Counted from the first letter of the stretch, positions 21,001 through 34,109 are shown. The stretch is 64,000 bases of DNA from Pseudopyrenochaeta lycopersici (GCA_003313425.1 NHZP01000058.1:124001-188000); one strand, 5' to 3'. Made by a program: numbers and translations. Notes: generated by a model not told the origin, from the sequence alone.

Positions 21001-21306
21001 TGTCAGGAGCCAATGACACCTGACTGGACTGGCTGACGAGTCTGGTGTACCCGAGGCATACTTAGCTAGTTTAGCCTACAATAGGCCAGATTAGGGCCAT
21101 TAAAGGCGGGGTTAACCTCCTTTAGCCTAATTAGTCCTAGGTGCGGGGTAAGAGGAATATAAAAGCCCCTTAGGATCCTGCCTGTACAGCAGCAATTCTT
21201 CTAGTTACTAATGCAACCCTATTATCCCTTATTAAACTCCTTTATACCTATCTAACCCTAATAACCCTAAGGACTAGGCTATAACTATATAGAACTAGTC
21301 CTAATA
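21001..21306 (+). repeat. 5' LTR of gypsy D (306 bp)
   Basis: Starts TGTCAGGAGCC and ends CTAGTCCTAATA (unmutated end CCAGTCCTGACA in the partner). The first half is unmutated, the second half RIP-mutated. Confidence 0.95.
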
Positions 21307-23499
21307 TTAGGATTACTCTCTTTAGAGACAGCACTCTAACAGGATAACTTAAAGGATAACACAGTCTTGTGTCTATACTCTAGTAGAGGGCCTAGACAGT
21401 TTAACCTATCTAAATACCTAAACACTAGGTACAGAACAAGTCCCTAAAACTTAGACTGTTACTAAGGAACTAGTAAGAGAACGCGATATAGAGTTAAGGG
21501 CTATATCAGCCCAATTAACCTTAATTAAGCCCGCGCAAGGACGTTCTAGCATAGAACACCTATCTTAGGCAGACCCTGAGTTAACAGAGCCTAACACAGC
21601 TTAAGGTAGCGTCGACTAGGCTCTAGCTATATAACATGTCCAGCCAAGCAGTAATATGTTAGGAAATACCTTATCTAACCCTCCTACACGCGTTCTAGAC
21701 GCAGATAGAGATAAAGTAGATCTAGAGTACGTTAAGTTGCAAAGAAGGATTAAGGCTAAAACATAACGCCGCGCTATTATTAAAATACGCGCAGAAGCTA
21801 TAGTACTAGAGGCAGATAATAAGGAAGCTATAAAAGCGCTAAAGGAAGGCCCTAAACAGACTAAGCTATCCTCTTTACGCCTACTACGCCCTAAACTACC
21901 TTAAAGGTATAATAAGAAGAATAGAATAGAGTATAACTGCTAGGTAAAGGACTGCGAGGCCTACTTTATATAATACCCTGCAGACTTCTAGTAGGAGGTG
22001 TATAAAATTACCTTCTCTCTCTAATATATCTTAGATTAGTGTAAGATAACGTAAAAAGAGTACTATTTATAAGAAGATGCTAAAGCTATAAGATAGTAAC
22101 CTACTTAGAAGAATCTTAAGTAAAATATGCTTAATGCGTTAGGAACTCTTAAAGAAAGGCACCTTATTACCTATAATATAGTAAATATATACTAGTAGGG
22201 CCTAAAAGAGACACCTACAGCCGTATTAGACTATTTACGCTAATATTAGGAGGAACTAGGCGAAACCTACCTTATAGCCCTAAAGTAAAGCTATTACTTT
22301 AGATCCTTAACTAAGGAAATATAAGTAAGGCTGTAAAATATTCTAGTCTAAGAGAGGGAGACCCTCTCTTAGATAGAAGAATAAGCTAATATTATCTTTA
22401 GGTATCTTAAGGAGCTTAATATCCCTATAGCCTTACTAGCCTAGAGAATAGATAGAAAACTCTTACCTAGCCTAGAAGGGGATAAAAAGCCTTAGAAAAG
22501 GTATAAAGGGGAAAAAAGGGAATATTACCTCCTAAAGAGACCTAGTAGGCCCCCTTTTACTCTAAATATAGCTAGAGTAACCTACTACTTCTATAGTAAG
22601 AAAGGATATTATAAAACTTAATATCTAAAGCTAAATACTAAAGAAAAGGACCTATCTACTTAGAATAAGGGAAAAAAGAAAGGCTATAAGGACTAGAACC
22701 TTACCTTACAGCCTATCTAGAACTCCTTAGGGAAACTTCTAAGAAAGGGACCCTACAAGAGGCTATTTATCCTCCTTAAGTAAGGTTATTAACAGTAGTT
22801 ACTACTATTAGTACCTTAAAGGAAATTAAGGCCCTTATAGATAGAGGGTTACAGCTTAACCTCCTATTAGTAGTCCTAGCTAAGGAGCAGGACCTAGTTA
22901 TTAAGCCTGCACTAGACTTCCTAGTAAAAAGTATTAGTAGTAAAGATTTAACTATCTATAGTACTATAAGGGCAAAAGTAGCTATAACAGACTTAAGAGG
23001 GCAAAAACAAGTAGAACTAGTCCCTTTTATTATAGCAGACATTAAAAGGTTTAAAATCTACCTAGGCCTACTATAGATTAATTAAGTTAACCCTAAGTTA
23101 AACTACGCCTAGCGTAGAATACTTTTCTAGGGCTCTAAAGGAAGAAATACTAAGCTTTTTAGGTAAGTTAGAATTAAGGATACAGAAGAATTTAAAAGAA
23201 CTCTCTAAAGCGCACAAACTAATATATATACGCTTGCCGTCTGTACAGTTAGCTAGACTAGCCTAGATTCGCCTATTATAGGACAGATACCTAAGGACTA
23301 CGTAGAGTACGCTAACATAGGCTCAGAGGAGGTTGCAAGCCTCTTGCCAGACTACAGACCCTAGGATTTAGCTATTAACCTAGAGGAAGGCACTTAGCTA
23401 CTATAGCAGCCCTTATACAACCTCTTAGTAACTAAATTAGAGGTGTTATAAAAGTATATCTAAGAGTTGCTAGTAAAAGGCTAGATAAGGCGCTTAAGG

Positions 23500-23661
23500 T
23501 CTCCTGCAGGAGCCCCTATTCTCTTTACTAAGAAAAAAGATAGTAGTTTACGCCTTTATATAGACTATAGAGGCCTAAATAAGATTACTATTAAGAATTA
23601 TTACTCTTTACCTCTTATTACAGAGTCCTTAGAGCGATTAGCAGCTGCTAAGTAGTACTTT
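23500..23661 (+). pseudogene. gypsy D reverse transcriptase, N-terminal part (interrupted)
   Basis: Reads [33 protein letters not shown] and [10 protein letters not shown] up to 23,661, where Copia E begins. The RT frame resumes at 28,961 (KLDIRDAYYRIRIRGGNK ... VYLNNILIYS) once one ACTTT copy is removed. Confidence 0.9.
23657..23661. repeat. Target-site duplication ACTTT, left (Copia E)
   Basis: Identical to 28,956-28,960. Removing E and one copy restores the RT reading frame of gypsy D. Confidence 0.9.
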
Positions 23662-23887
23662 TGTTAGATAGAATGCTCAAATGCGATGAGGTATGTTGAT
23701 GGGTTTTATTTCATTGTATTGATGCTGTCCGAGTTCTTTTCTATTTTTTTTTTTGTCCTTTTTATGTAGTGTGTGTGCCAAGTGGTTACACCTGAGCTAT
23801 GTGCTACAATGCAGTATCGCGTACGCTCGCTGCTGTGCTATAGATCTAACAGCATACTCTTTCCGGGCACCTATCTTGTATCTGACA
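23662..23887 (-). repeat. 3' LTR of Copia E (226 bp)
   Basis: On the plus strand TGTTAGATAGAATGC ... GTATCTGACA; near-identical to 28,732-28,955. Confidence 0.95.
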
Positions 23888-24069
23888 CACCCCCTCAGCT
23901 TAGAAACCATTTTAAGCTAGACAAGAACTACTTCCGTTGTCTTCTAGTGAATCTAGAGGTCGTGTACAGGGAGCATTAATTACTGTCTAGCTACGCCTGT
24001 TCAATCTCTAGCTTCTCAATTTAGCTTTAGATCTCTTTAAGGCGTGCTGCTATTATTTCTCTGCTTCCT

Positions 24070-25460
24070 GCGAGCTCTATAAGGCCTATTTGGCTTAGAA
24101 ACTGTGTCTATTCATTGGCTGGCAACGCCTTTATAAAGCTATTAGCTAGCATGTTAGCTGATTGGACATAGATGACCCGAATACTTCTTCTTGACACCTC
24201 CTGTCTCAGCTAATAATTGTGAATGTCTATATGCTGGAGCTTAGTTTGCAGCCGTAAGACTTTATTATTAATTAGCCGGATAGTTTAAGTGTTATCGCAT
24301 TGTATCGTGATTGTGTCCTCAGGCAGATTGATTTGCAGTTCCTTAAGTAGTCGTGATATAAATATAGCTTCTTTTGCTACTTGTGATAGCGCAAGAAGCT
24401 TAGCTTCTGTAGTCGATGTTGTAACTATATCTTGCTTACTTACTTTCTAAGTAATTAAACCGCCGAATAACTTAATTGTGTATCCCTGCGAGCTTTTTCT
24501 ATTAATTGTGTTATCTGCAAACGAGGCATCGCTTGCTACTTTAAGACAGTTATCTCTACTAAGCTTAAGGGATCTTAATTTGGTGCTTTAGAGGTAAAGG
24601 AGAACTTAGTTAGCTGCTGTATAGTGCTTAGTGCTAGGGTTTATAAGGAATCGGGCTAGTCTTAATGTTATAAAGGCGATGTCCGGTCGGGTTGTAACAG
24701 CTGCATATAGCAGAGATCTAATCTTGCGTTAGTACTTGTTAATTTCTAATAGAGTTGCTAGGCCGTCTTGGGGCTTTAGTTTAATAGCTGCTATTAGAGT
24801 GTCATGTTGGATGTCTTTTTTGTTGACTAAGCGGCTGATCTTGTCCGCGTATGCCGCTTGTGATAGCTGGATCTTGCGCTGCTCTTAGTTCCTAATGACT
24901 TCAACTCTAAGAAACTATTAAAGATTATCTCTACCTGTAATAGAGTACTTATCTCTAAGATGTTGAATCGCTTATTAGGCTTCAGTCTCCTTCTGCTTGC
25001 TGTATGCAAGAATAATATTGTTAACATAGAAGAATATAATAATTCCGTCCTTAATTAGGCAGTATGGCTTGTGAGGGACGTTCTGAAAGCTAAGTTTCTT
25101 AAGGGTTAATGTGAATTCCTTTTGCTAGAGGAGAGGGGAGATCTAGAGACTGTACAAAGCCTTATTTACTTAGAGTATTATTCTAGGCTTTTAGTAGCTG
25201 TAGGGCATTCTTATGTATACTTCTTAATCTATAGTTGCGTAGATAAAGGCGTTCGTAACATCGTATTGCTTAAGCTCTAGACTGTAGTGAGCTGCTACTG
25301 CTATTAGCATTTGGAATGAACGGCTGGCGAGAGTAGCTGCGTAAGTGTCTTGTAAGGTAATATTCCTTTATTAGTCACCTCGGACGACGAGTCGCGCCTT
25401 ATACTTTAGTAAGTAATAGTTCTTGTCTAGTTTGTAGGTATACACCTATATATAATTAAG
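24070..25460 (-). pseudogene. Copia E reverse transcriptase and RNase H relic
   Basis: The minus-strand frame reads KYKARLVVRGD, YAATLASRSFQMLIAVAA, QYDVTNAFIYATID and FYVNNIILAYSK (active site YVDD changed to YVNN), then RNase H blocks TTEAKLLALSQVAKEA, CDNTQTIRL and ANMLANSFIKALPANEW. Scattered TAG/TAA codons break it. Confidence 0.85.
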
Positions 25461-27699
25461 GATCTGTTGTCCTGTCAGTTTAATCTTCTTTATTAGCACT
25501 TTAGACTATAATTTTATTTTGTGATGGCTTTTAAGGTGCTCTTTCTTAGCTTCCTTAAACTATTCGCAGAGAGGATGTTTCTCGATTCCTGTGTGAGAAG
25601 TTGGCAGCGGCGGTAACTTGCTTTAATATGGCTTTAATCCTTAGGCTAACATTCGCTTTATCTAGGCCTTGTTAATTATCTTCCTATTATGGGTTCTAAC
25701 GTGCCCTGCTTAGGTGCCCGCTATAAAGGCTGCTTCCTAAGGAATTATTTTTAATAAGCTAGATGTTGTTTAGCTATCTCCTTAATACTCGCTAGATAAC
25801 AGTTACGTAAGTAGAGCTACTGGCAGCGGAGTAGTTAGTAGAGAGAGGTAGGTGTAGTTAATCTTCCTCCCTTAATAGTAACCTGGTTAGTTATCTTGCT
25901 AGGTTGTTTCAGAGTCTTGAATAGTGTCGTCTTTATAGAACGTTTAGGTCTCTGGTTCCTTATGGGTTAGTTCTGGTAGTTTAACTGTCCTTATCTATGC
26001 AGCTATCTTGTTTAACGTGCTGTGCATAAGGTTGTCTATAAGGTCTTCTGTCTTCCCGTTAAATAGTAATTCTTTATTAAACACTACATCTTAAGTACTA
26101 ATTACTTTAGCTATGGATAGAATCTAGATTCTGTAGATATTAGAGGATTAGTATCTAACGAGGTATCTTATCTATGCTCTAGGGTTAAGACGTTAGAGTC
26201 GTAATTTGCCTTAAAGTGTATTGTTAGTAAGGGCGAATGCCTTACAACTGTATACCTTAAGATAGGCTTAATTTAGTTTCTGCGGGGAGGTAATTATGCT
26301 ATTGTATAGGGCTGCTGTAGTAAAGAAAACTTTATAGGGTGACTTCTAGGCGTTTAAGTAGTTTGGCGTTTAATTGTATAGGTACACTGCTGCTCGTACG
26401 ATCTCTGGCCACAGTTCCTATAGTAGGTTTGCGTCTAATCGTATCGTGCGCGATTTGTCTTTTACTACACCCCCTAAGCGTTTAGCTCTACTATTCTAGG
26501 ATTGAGTGTATAGGGCGGAGGGCTCTAATTAAATTAAGCGCGCGGTACACTATCTTAAAACTTTAGGTTTAGTAGTTGCGATCTCTCCGTCGCATTTAAT
26601 AACTTTAACTGTAATGTTGTACTGCTTCTTTAGGAAGCGGACAATAATATCTAGAAACCTAATAATAGACTTTCTAAGTTAATTGTCCTTAAAGTAGAAA
26701 TCCTACATAAAACTAGAGTACTGATTAGTAACTAGTATCTAACTCTTCTCTTTTGTTAAACTTCTTTCCTTGTACGTGTGGAAGTTAATAGCGAGTCTTT
26801 CCCTAGGGCCTTGGTCGTTTACTTAGGGTGTGCGTCTTATCTAGCGTCTAGTCTTAGCTCTTCTATATGCGTTGTATTGTACAGTAGTGATTCCTTTAAT
26901 GCGCACCCCCTTAGATTATTAGACTAAGTGCTCGATTGCTGCTAGTCCTAGGTGTCCCATTCGCCTATACTACTGCATGGCGTCGGCCTTTTGTGCTGAT
27001 TGCTTAGTGCGGGAGTTAATTGCTTTCGTGAAGAAGGCGGCTTCGCCCTTGTCCTGATGCTTGAGTATCTATTAGCTATATACCTCCTTCAGGTGTGTGA
27101 TTGTAGTGTTATCCCGTCTCTTTAGAGCAGTGGGGTTACTCTGGTTGTCCTACTATATCTCTTGCTGTCTGAGTAGTTTAAAAGAGACTAAACTATACAG
27201 GATGTCTGGACACTAGGCTATGTTGCGCAGTTTAAGTTTAGTCGGCCTGTTCGGTCTGATAAGGTTAAGCAGGACTAATCTGTATCCTTGTATCTAGATC
27301 TGTGTATTTCTAGCCTAAATATAATCTATAGCTGTAGGCGGACAGAGGTCTTAGACTTAGTTACGATTGTTCGTGATGTGTATTATAGATCCTGAGTCTA
27401 AAATAAATAAGTGCCTTAGTAGATAGTCTGAAGCTTCTGCTTAAAATAATGTAGTAGTTAAGGCAGTATTAATTATTAAAATCTTCTGTCCCTCTAGTTA
27501 CTCCGTAGACATTTTAGGTGTCTGAGATGTTAACGTTTTAATAGTTAGTGTTTTTATGCAAGCTCTTTTCCCGCTCCTAAGCTGTTCTTGTAGGTTAGCG
27601 TTATGTTCTAGTTAGTGCCTTACTATCGCTGCGATTCCTAAGCGAGGTGTGAACTACTCTAGTGCTTTATTTATGTAGATATAGTAATAATTCTCTAGT

Positions 27700-28693
27700 C
27701 TATAGCGTTGTTTATAAGCAGGGCATTTTACTCCTTTAGCTGCTGCTGTATCCCCTATTAGGGACTGCTTAGATATAGTGTTTTAACTAAAAGTTTGTTT
27801 TTAATAAGGTCTTCCCTGACTCCCCTGTATAGTTAGAGTAGATAGTGCGCTATTAGTAATGTAAGAGGCGTCCTTGTTAGTGCCTAGGGTGGATTTACTA
27901 CTAGCAGCGAGAAATAAGGTGTTCCTTATAGTAGAGGCGCCCCTCTGCTGCTTCCCCTTTAAAGGGTAGTACTTGCTTATGTGTTCTTGGAAGCGTTTTA
28001 TTATTTCTTTGCGAGTTATATTTTATTCTCGCCGACTATAGTTCTAGAATGTCGTTACCTAGGTTAGCGCTATCTTTATAACTAAGTTAAGAAAGTCTTG
28101 TACGATATCTTATATATTCTGTATTTTAGCGACCCCTTCGGTCTCCGCATTCGTTGCGGTGTGGTCGTATTCTAAGAGCTAGGTGTCCTAACTCCCGGGC
28201 TGTCTCATTAGTTTGAGTGCGGCTAGGTATTGGTAACGTGCTCGCAACTGTTCTTCTTCGGCGTCTATTCCGAAGCAGTTCTTTATAAGGTGGGGTAATA
28301 CAGATTGTTAGATATATACTACTACTTTGTCTATATTCGCCCGTTCTTCGCGATAGTCTCTGTCTGCTATCTTGTATAACTTAAGGCGGAGTTTATAGAA
28401 GTTAGTGTCCTCCTTCCACGCCTTAAGGCTGTTTATTGAGAGCTCGGACGGGGCCTCTAGTCGCAGAGGTGCCCTGTTATCGTCGTTACTAAGTGTTATC
28501 TTTCTCTCGTACTTCGTGATGTCTGGCTTAGTTGGGATTCTTAGTTTTGTTTTTAGAGGAATATTCTGAGTAGGATCTATCTATTCCTACACGTTAAGGG
28601 AGACGTATCGCGTTTCTAGCTGTTGCAGCTATAGCGTGTACGTTGTGTAGTCTATTAGGATTACGGTTAGTTCTCGTATTGTTAACAGCGACA
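27700..28693 (-). pseudogene. Copia E gag relic
   Basis: Starts with ATG near 28,693 just inside the 5' LTR. It contains RIPTKPDITKYERKI, LSINSLKAWKEDTNFYKLRL and a degraded CCHC knuckle (CPAYKQRYRLENY) at the end. Several in-frame stops of RIP type. Confidence 0.7.
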
Positions 28694-28731
28694 TTGTTTT
28701 AGAGTGTAATTAAGACAGTGAGACTCTTAAT

Positions 28732-28955
28732 TGTTAGATAGAATGCTTAAATGCGATGAGGTATGTTGATGGGTTTTATTTTATTGTATTGATGCTGTCT
28801 GAGTTCTTTTCTATTTTTTTTTGTCCTTTTTATGTAGTGTGTGTGCTAAGTAGTTACACCCGAGCTATGTGCTACAATGCAGTATCGCGTACGCTCGCTG
28901 CTGTGCTATAGATCTAACAGCATACTCTTTCCGGGCACCCATCTTGTATCTGACA
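28732..28955 (-). repeat. 5' LTR of Copia E (224 bp)
   Basis: Partner of 23,662-23,887. Differences are transitions, plus a 2-bp shorter T-run. Confidence 0.95.
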
Positions 28956-28960
28956 ACTTT
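28956..28960. repeat. Target-site duplication ACTTT, right (Copia E)
   Basis: Identical to 23,657-23,661. Confidence 0.9.
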
Positions 28961-31419
28961 AAGCTAGATATCTGCGACGCCTACTATAGGATTAGGATAA
29001 GAGGAGGTAACAAGTAGAAAACAGCTTTCCGCACTAGATACAGCTATTTTAAGTATACTATAGTCCTTTTTAGGTTAACTAACGCACTAGCTTAATTTTA
29101 AGCTTATATAAATAAGGCTCTAGTAGGGTTAGTTAATACTACCTACGTAGTCTACCTTAATAATATCCTTATCTACTCTAGGATAAAAGAAGATTATATC
29201 TATAATATCTAGGAAATTCTCTCTAGATTACGTAAGTTTAAGCTTTATATTAAACCTTTAAAGTATAAATAGTATACTAGGCGTATAGAATTCCTTAGAT
29301 ATATAATTTCTCTAGAAAGAGTATTAGTAGATAAAAATTAAGCTAAGATAGTTACTAAATAGCTAGAGCCTATAAGTATTTAAGACGTCTGCGTGTTTAT
29401 TAGCTTTATAAACTACTACTAACGCTTTATTACTAACTTCTTCTAGATTACCTTACTATTAACTACTTTAACTAAGAAAGGGCTAAATGCGGCTAAGGGT
29501 AGCTCCTCTTAGAGGAAAGAGGAGGGTTAACAGCTAAAGATAGGAGAAGACGCTAGGAAAGCCTTTAGAAAGCTTAAGGCTATATTCCTAGAGGCTCTAA
29601 TCCTAGCTTACTTTAAAAGGAACTAAAGAACTAGGGTTAAGACTAATGCCTTAGGCAGCGTAATTACAGGTATTCTATCCTAATTTAAGCTAAATAAGGG
29701 AAAATTAGGTATATAGAGGCTAGTAGACTTCTATTCTTGCAAACTAGCCTAAGTAGAGTATAATTATAAGGTATATAATTAATAACTACAGCTATTATAA
29801 AAAGTTTAGCATACTAGCGCTATTACTTAGTTAGGACCCTATTTAAACTATAGACTAACTATATAAACCTAAAATAGTTTATAGAGACTAAAGCCCTAAA
29901 TTACTAATAAGTAAGGTTATACTTAGCGTTAACTAAGTTTAATTTTACTCTAGAATACAGGCTAGGGGTAACAAATCCTGTAGATAGTCTATCTAGACGC
30001 CTAGACTATATAGCTAAGCTTTAAACTCTAGCCTTAAAGTATAATTAGGCGTTTGTAGAGCCCCTGCAGAGATTACTAATAAAAAGGCTAGATAAGGACT
30101 ATCTATTATTAGTAGCTGTTACTTGTTCTAGCGCTAAGGGAGTAGATCTGCAGGAAGCTCTATATAAGTTTTAACGGGTTAAAATAGACCTTAGGCGCAG
30201 GGAGAATAATAAGGATAGGCCTAAAGGAATAGAGGGTAGTAATAAGGCCTCCTTAGCAGAAACTAAGGTAGGCGAGGATAAGAACAGCCTAATTAGGGCT
30301 AGAACAGCCTAATCTTACTAAAGAGTCCTTAAAATAGACTAAGAGAAGGCGACAGCTCTTATAAGATATTATAATAACCTAATAGCAGGTTATTTTAGCG
30401 TAAGGAGGATACTTAAGAAGTTATTTTGCTAATATACCTAGCTAGGAATAGCTAAGGACGTAGCTACTTACTATAATAACTACCTATATTATAGAAAGTT
30501 AATAGTAGTAAAGCAGAAGCCTTATAGTCTATTATATCTACTTGCAGCCCCTACGCGTGCGTAGGAGACTATTATAATAGATTTTATTACAGAATTACCT
30601 CTAAGTAAGTTCTAAGAGTTAGTTTATAACGTAATATTAGTAATTATAGATAAGCTAACTAAAATAGCCTATTACGTCCTAGTAAGGGGCGATTAGGATA
30701 GGTAAGACCTAGCCTAGGCCTAGCTACGCGAAGTTATTAGACTTTATAGAGCACTATAAATAATTATCTCTAATAGAGGTTCTTTAATAAACTTAAAGTA
30801 CTAGAAGATATTTAACTATTACCTTAATTTAAAGAGGGTTTTAACGTCTGCCTACTATCTACAGACTAATAGTTAGATAGAAAGGTAAAATTAGACTCTA
30901 GAGTAGTACCTTTAGTATTATTATAACCTAGAGTAAGATAATTAGGCTTTATAGCTATTTATAGAGGAATTTACTTATAATAATAGCGTATATTTAACTA
31001 TAAAGGACACCCTATTCTATATAAACTATAGAATAGACCTAATAGGGCTAGAATAGCCTAAATCTCCCTTAGAAGGGGGAGAGTTACCCCTTAAAAGGGA
31101 TATTATAGCTTATATTATTAATATCTAGAAAAGGTGTTAAAAAGAGATTAAAGCTGTAAATAAATACTATAAAAGGTATACTAATAAGAAATAATTACTA
31201 GCTAAATTTAAGGTTAGAGACTAAGTACTAGTATCTAACTAAAATATTAAGTTATTAAGGCTAAAAAAGAAACTTAACTAGAAATACTCTAGACCTAGAA
31301 CTATTATAGCCTAATATAGCCTATCTACGTATAAGGTAGACTATCTAGGGCTAAAAAGAGTCTACTTAGTTTTTTACGCCTTACTATTAGACCTATATAT
31401 TAAAAAGGGTTTAATATAA

Positions 31420-33798
31420 CACCCTAAAGATCTACCTATAGATACTCTCTATAGCTATAGTAATAATATCTATAAGGTAGAAAGAATAGTTAATTATAAG
31501 CGTAACTAAAAAGGCTAATAGGAATACCTAATTAAATAGAAAAACTACCCTAATAAAGATAATACCTAGGAGGTAGTAACTAATATTTCTAGTAATACGC
31601 TTAAAGCGTTCTAGAAGAGGACCTAGAGCCCTATTAGGACCTAAACTAGTATAAAAAGGCGCAGATTAATAGAGGATACCTTAAGTTATCGCGGATAATA
31701 ACTAAAAAGGGGGGGGGATAGTTAAGAAGGAATAATACTAGAGATACTAGGAAAAGGAAAACTTAGCTACCTTTACCTTATAATTTTTCCTATAAGGTTT
31801 TTTTTAAGGTGTTTAATAGCGCTGTAACTACTAGCCTAGGAAAGTATCTCTTATATGCTTATTACTTAGCTTATTATAGCCTAGAAAGACATAATCTAGG
31901 GTAATCTTAGGAATATATAGTGTATTATGCCTTATAAAGTACCTAGTAGGCTAAATAGGCCCCTTCTAAGCTAGAAGAGCTTATATTACCCTAAATACTA
32001 TTAAGATACTATAAGAGGCAGAAGAAGGGCTATTAAAGGCTAGAAAAGGGGGTATTAAATCTGAAAATACACCTAGACTAAACGCTAGATAACTAAAACT
32101 ACTATTTTTATGCTAAACTAAGCTAGTTCTCTATACTATTCTAGCCTATTATACTCTAATTAACTAAATTATAGCTAAAATTACCTATTAATAAGCTTAT
32201 TAAGTTTAGCCTAAGCTGCCTTAATAATAGCCTTCTAATTATCTACCTTAGTCTGCTATTTTTCCTTAGTAGTAGTAGTTTTAGCGCTATTTAAGGCCTT
32301 TCTAGCCTAGTTTAGCTCCTTTAGGGCTGCAGCCTTCTTATTAGAGAGTTTAGTAAGCTTTTAGCAATAATTATAAATCTAATAGGTAGTTTAAGGGCCT
32401 TTAATAGTAGTAATATAAACGTTCTACTTTTTCTAGAAGAGATTAGGTTAGTAAAGGCTAAATTAGGCTATTTTAGCCTAAATAGGGGCACTTACAGCCT
32501 TAGAAGGCGTAAAGTTAGCCTCTTTACTAGGAACCTCCTCTAATTTACGCTTCTAAGCTATATTCTTAGTAATAATAGTGTCTTTTACTCTAGAACAGCC
32601 CTTAGAGTACACAGAAGTACCTATAGTCTTTAGATCTAATAAAGTACTACTATAAAAGGTATAGCTATTAGAATATAGGTAGTATAGGCTAGAAATATAT
32701 TAGCTATACCCTCTTCCTCTCTAAGTTTAGCCTAGAATAGGCTAAAGGTAGCTACTTACTAGTAGATAGAGGTAATAAGTTTATTATAAGGATCTATAAG
32801 GTTACGCCTAGCCTCCTTAATAGTAATCTAGGTATTATTAGCTAATAATAGGGTAGTACAGCCTAGTCTAGGGAGAGGAGGGCTCTTTCTAAAGGTAATA
32901 CGGGAATGTTAGCTAATAATAACTAAGAGCTTATAAAAGTTATTATCTCTAGGTACCTATAACCTAGAATTAGCTAATCTAGCCTAATCTAGCTAGTTAT
33001 AGCCTATTTTAAGCTAGAAATAGTACTTATAGCGAAGTAATTAGCAGAAGTAGAGTAGTAACGCTTATACTGCTTATATTAATACCCCTTAGTATAAAGA
33101 AACGCCTAAGGATAGGTAGTAGGCGAGAAAATATAGTAAGAATTAGAAGAACCTTTAGCCTAAGTAGTAATATATTAAATATAAGGTAAGATAGTAGCTA
33201 CTCTAGTAGTAGAGAAGTCTTCTAGGCGACGCTAATAATCTATAGTAATTATTATACTAAATTAGGCTGAAATAGTCTAGACTAGGTAAGAAAGGAAAAG
33301 ATTAAGCTAAATATAGGCTAGAGTAGGACAGAATACCTATAACTAGCTCTAAAATAGTTAGGTTAGCTGTATTCTAGATAAACTTACCCTTTTTTATAGT
33401 CCTTTAGGCCTTATTAAGCTAAATTAGCCTAATATAGCCTAAACTATAGTAAATTAAGGGGATCTATATAGATTTAGCTAAGGAGGGACTTACTAAAAAA
33501 TCTTTAAAATAGGAGTAGAGTATAAGAAAGAGGGAGGATATAGGCCTTATATACCTATAGTCTGTGCGGAAAGTCTATACTTAATTAAAAGTCTAGAACT
33601 TTCTCTTACTTAGGTTTACCTATAGGTTACCTAGTAGTATAGAGCACTACGCCTATTTACTAATTATAACCCTCTTTTACTCTTATATATACTATATTTA
33701 GCTAGGTTACGCTAATATAGCCCTTATAAGGGATAACTAAGTTATATAGCTATCTTCTTAGGACAAGACAAGACGTCTTTATCTAAGAGGGGGGATAA
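31420..33798 (+). other. Post-integrase tail of gypsy D
   Basis: About 2.4 kb between the end of integrase and the 3' LTR, unusually long for a gypsy element. No sense-strand domain was recognised. The antisense strand holds the coiled-coil ORF relic described separately. The polypurine tract is at its right end (33,785-33,798). Confidence 0.6.
32180..32690 (-). pseudogene. Antisense coiled-coil ORF of gypsy D, RIP relic
   Basis: The minus-strand frame, with TAG/TAA read as mutated CAG/CAA, gives TLLDLKTIGTSVYSKGCSRV, KRKLEEVPSKEANFTPSKAV, IYNYCxKLTKLSNKKAAALK, ELNxARKALNSAKTTTTKEK and KAIIKAAxAKLNKLI. It is Lys/Ala-rich, predicted coiled coil, and antisense to gypsy D. It occupies the same place (after integrase) as the antisense ORFs of A and B. 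The upstream limit is uncertain and may extend to about 33,300. Confidence 0.6.
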
Positions 33799-34104
33799 TG
33801 TTAGGAGCTAATAACACCTGACTAGACTAGCTAACAAGTCTAGTGTACCTAAGGCATACTTAGCTAGTTTAGCTTACAATAGGCTAGATTAGGGCTATTA
33901 AAGGTAGGGTTAACCTCCTTTAGCCTAATTAGTCCTAGGTGCGGGGTAAGGAGAACATAAAAGCCCCTCAGGATCCTGCCTGTACGGCAGCGATCCTTCT
34001 AGTTACTAATGCAACCCTATTATCTCTTATTGAACTCCTTTGTGCCCATCTAACCCCAACAACCCTGAGGACCAGGCTATAACCATATAGAACCAGTCCT
34101 GACA
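33799..34104 (+). repeat. 3' LTR of gypsy D (306 bp)
   Basis: Starts TGTTAGGAGC and ends CCAGTCCTGACA. The first half is RIP-mutated and the second half clean, the mirror image of the 5' LTR. Confidence 0.95.
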
Positions 34105-34109
34105 CTTTA
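34105..34109. repeat. Target-site duplication CTTTA, right (gypsy D)
   Basis: Identical to 20,996-21,000. Confidence 0.85.

Larger units (their letters stand above)
23662..28955 (-). mobile_element. Ty1/Copia retrotransposon E, inserted in the RT of gypsy D
   Basis: A complete 5.3-kb minus-strand Copia element: LTRs of 226 and 224 bp, ACTTT duplication, purine tract at 23,888-23,900 (complement CACCCCCTCAGC). Minus-strand order: gag from an ATG near 28,693 (MSLLTIRELTVIL), knuckle near 27,720, protease (LFILDSGSIIHITNN, near 27,390), integrase (RRMGHLGLAAIEHLV near 26,950, catalytic core to about 26,300), RT (about 25,450-24,950, with YDVTNAF and YVNNII) and RNase H. The order protease-integrase-RT marks Copia. 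It is much less RIP-mutated than its hosts but carries enough TGG-to-TAG changes to be dead. Confidence 0.9.
21001..34104 (+). mobile_element. Ty3/gypsy retrotransposon D, inserted in gypsy A and split by Copia E
   Basis: A plus-strand gypsy element with 306-bp LTRs and a CTTTA duplication; 7.8 kb without Copia E. Order: LTR, gag (about 21,350-22,750, with PKLPxRYNKKNRIEY near 21,890 and a knuckle VTYYFYSKKGYYKT near 22,585), protease (ALIDRGLQLNLL near 22,830), RT (23,500-23,661 resuming at 28,961), RNase H, integrase (zinc and catalytic parts about 30,340-31,100), a 2.4-kb tail and 3' LTR. The purine tract AAGAGGGGGGATAA precedes the 3' LTR. RIP stops throughout. Confidence 0.9.

Noticed and set aside
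23773..23979. 68-codon ORF
   Set aside because: It is inside the Copia E LTR and purine-tract region.
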